Of a DNA stretch of 5,119 nt, positions 4,975 through 5,119 are shown one piece after another (position 1 is the stretch's first letter; every line of letters begins with the position of its first letter). A model generated the notes under the pieces. That model saw only the letters and a program-made list of their open reading frames with translations. It searched no databases and was not told the origin of the DNA. The stretch is from the NCBI GenBank assembly GCA_964552035.1, contig CAZKFN010000119.1, forward strand, positions 1-5,119. The letters are read 5' to 3'. The translations under genes and the position numbers were made by a program. This DNA is from CAZKFN01 sp964552035. GTDB lineage: Bacteria > Bacteroidota > Bacteroidia > Flavobacteriales_E > Vicingaceae.

Positions 4975-5119
4975 TTACTTATTATACCAATTCATAAAGT
5001 CTTTTGTCGCTTGTCCCGAACCAAGATAAAAGCCAAGCGCAGCTCCTGCAATACCTGCTGCAACCACTATTACAGTAGCCACCACTAGTGGTGCTGCTAC
5101 TGCTGCAACAACAGTCGCT
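4975..5119 (-). CDS. C-terminal fragment with Ala/Val/Gly-rich hydrophobic tail
   Basis: On the - strand a frame is open from the window edge to a TAA at 4975-4977, giving the last 47 residues of a protein whose start lies beyond 5119. Residues 2-33 of the fragment form a nearly unbroken hydrophobic run (TVVAAVAAPLVVATVIVV, then AAGIAGAALGFYLGSG) with small residues spaced like a glycine zipper, followed by a polar tail QATKDFMNWYNK. This would fit one long or two tightly packed membrane helices, or a membrane-inserting hairpin as in pore-forming effectors. It may also be a simple membrane anchor or part of a larger secreted protein. The next gene starts 12 bp after its stop. The unbroken frame with sensible amino-acid composition supports a real gene; function is unknown. 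Confidence 0.6.
   Translation of the reverse strand, partial: ATVVAAVAAPLVVATVIVVAAGIAGAALGFYLGSGQATKDFMNWYNK

Noticed and set aside
1..5119. CRISPR array, tRNA or rRNA, prophage genes
   Set aside because: No regularly spaced repeats, no tRNA-like cloverleaf, no rRNA segments and no phage structural genes were seen.

Overview
The window is AT-rich chromosomal DNA, roughly one third G+C by eye. It looks like a Bacteroidota genome (Cytophagales/Flavobacteriales-like), judged from base composition, mostly weak Shine-Dalgarno sequences, and the combination of an Rrf2 regulator, a cupin and a group III truncated hemoglobin. That assignment is inference; there is no rRNA or other taxonomic marker.

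Left part (1-946, + strand): a tightly packed set made of the C-terminal end of an Rrf2-family iron-sulfur regulator, a small cupin protein (4-bp ATGA overlap with the regulator) and a group III truncated hemoglobin (2-bp gap). This reads as a redox- or nitric-oxide-sensing unit with its heme effector. After a 143-bp gap comes a DUF488/YeaO-family protein (1090-1455, +), which converges with the next operon with only 3 bp between the stop codons.

Centre (1459-3734, - strand): a two-gene operon. The first gene encodes a multi-domain rhodanese-like protein with one catalytic-type cysteine loop (Cys-Gly-Thr-Gly-Trp-Arg), matching EanB, the sulfurtransferase of oxygen-independent ergothioneine biosynthesis. 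The second encodes an EgtD/EanA-type histidine N-alpha-trimethyltransferase. Its ribosome binding site overlaps the stop codon of eanB. Together they would convert histidine to hercynine and then hercynine to ergothioneine without the oxygen-dependent EgtB route. This is the most notable system in the window; the pathway is known, but this pairing is much less familiar than the EgtB route.

Right part (3777-5119): a decayed, 3'-truncated IS256-family (mutator-type) insertion sequence begins 43 bp upstream of the chosen eanB start. One terminal inverted repeat and the N-terminal quarter of a transposase, broken by two frameshifts and a nonsense codon, remain. About 200 bp of non-coding DNA with a 10-bp inverted repeat follows. 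Then come two - strand genes: an unrecognised 194-aa protein, and upstream of it the C-terminal 47 residues of a protein ending in a long Ala/Val/Gly-rich hydrophobic stretch. The arrangement of those two is compatible with an effector and immunity pair, but this is speculative.
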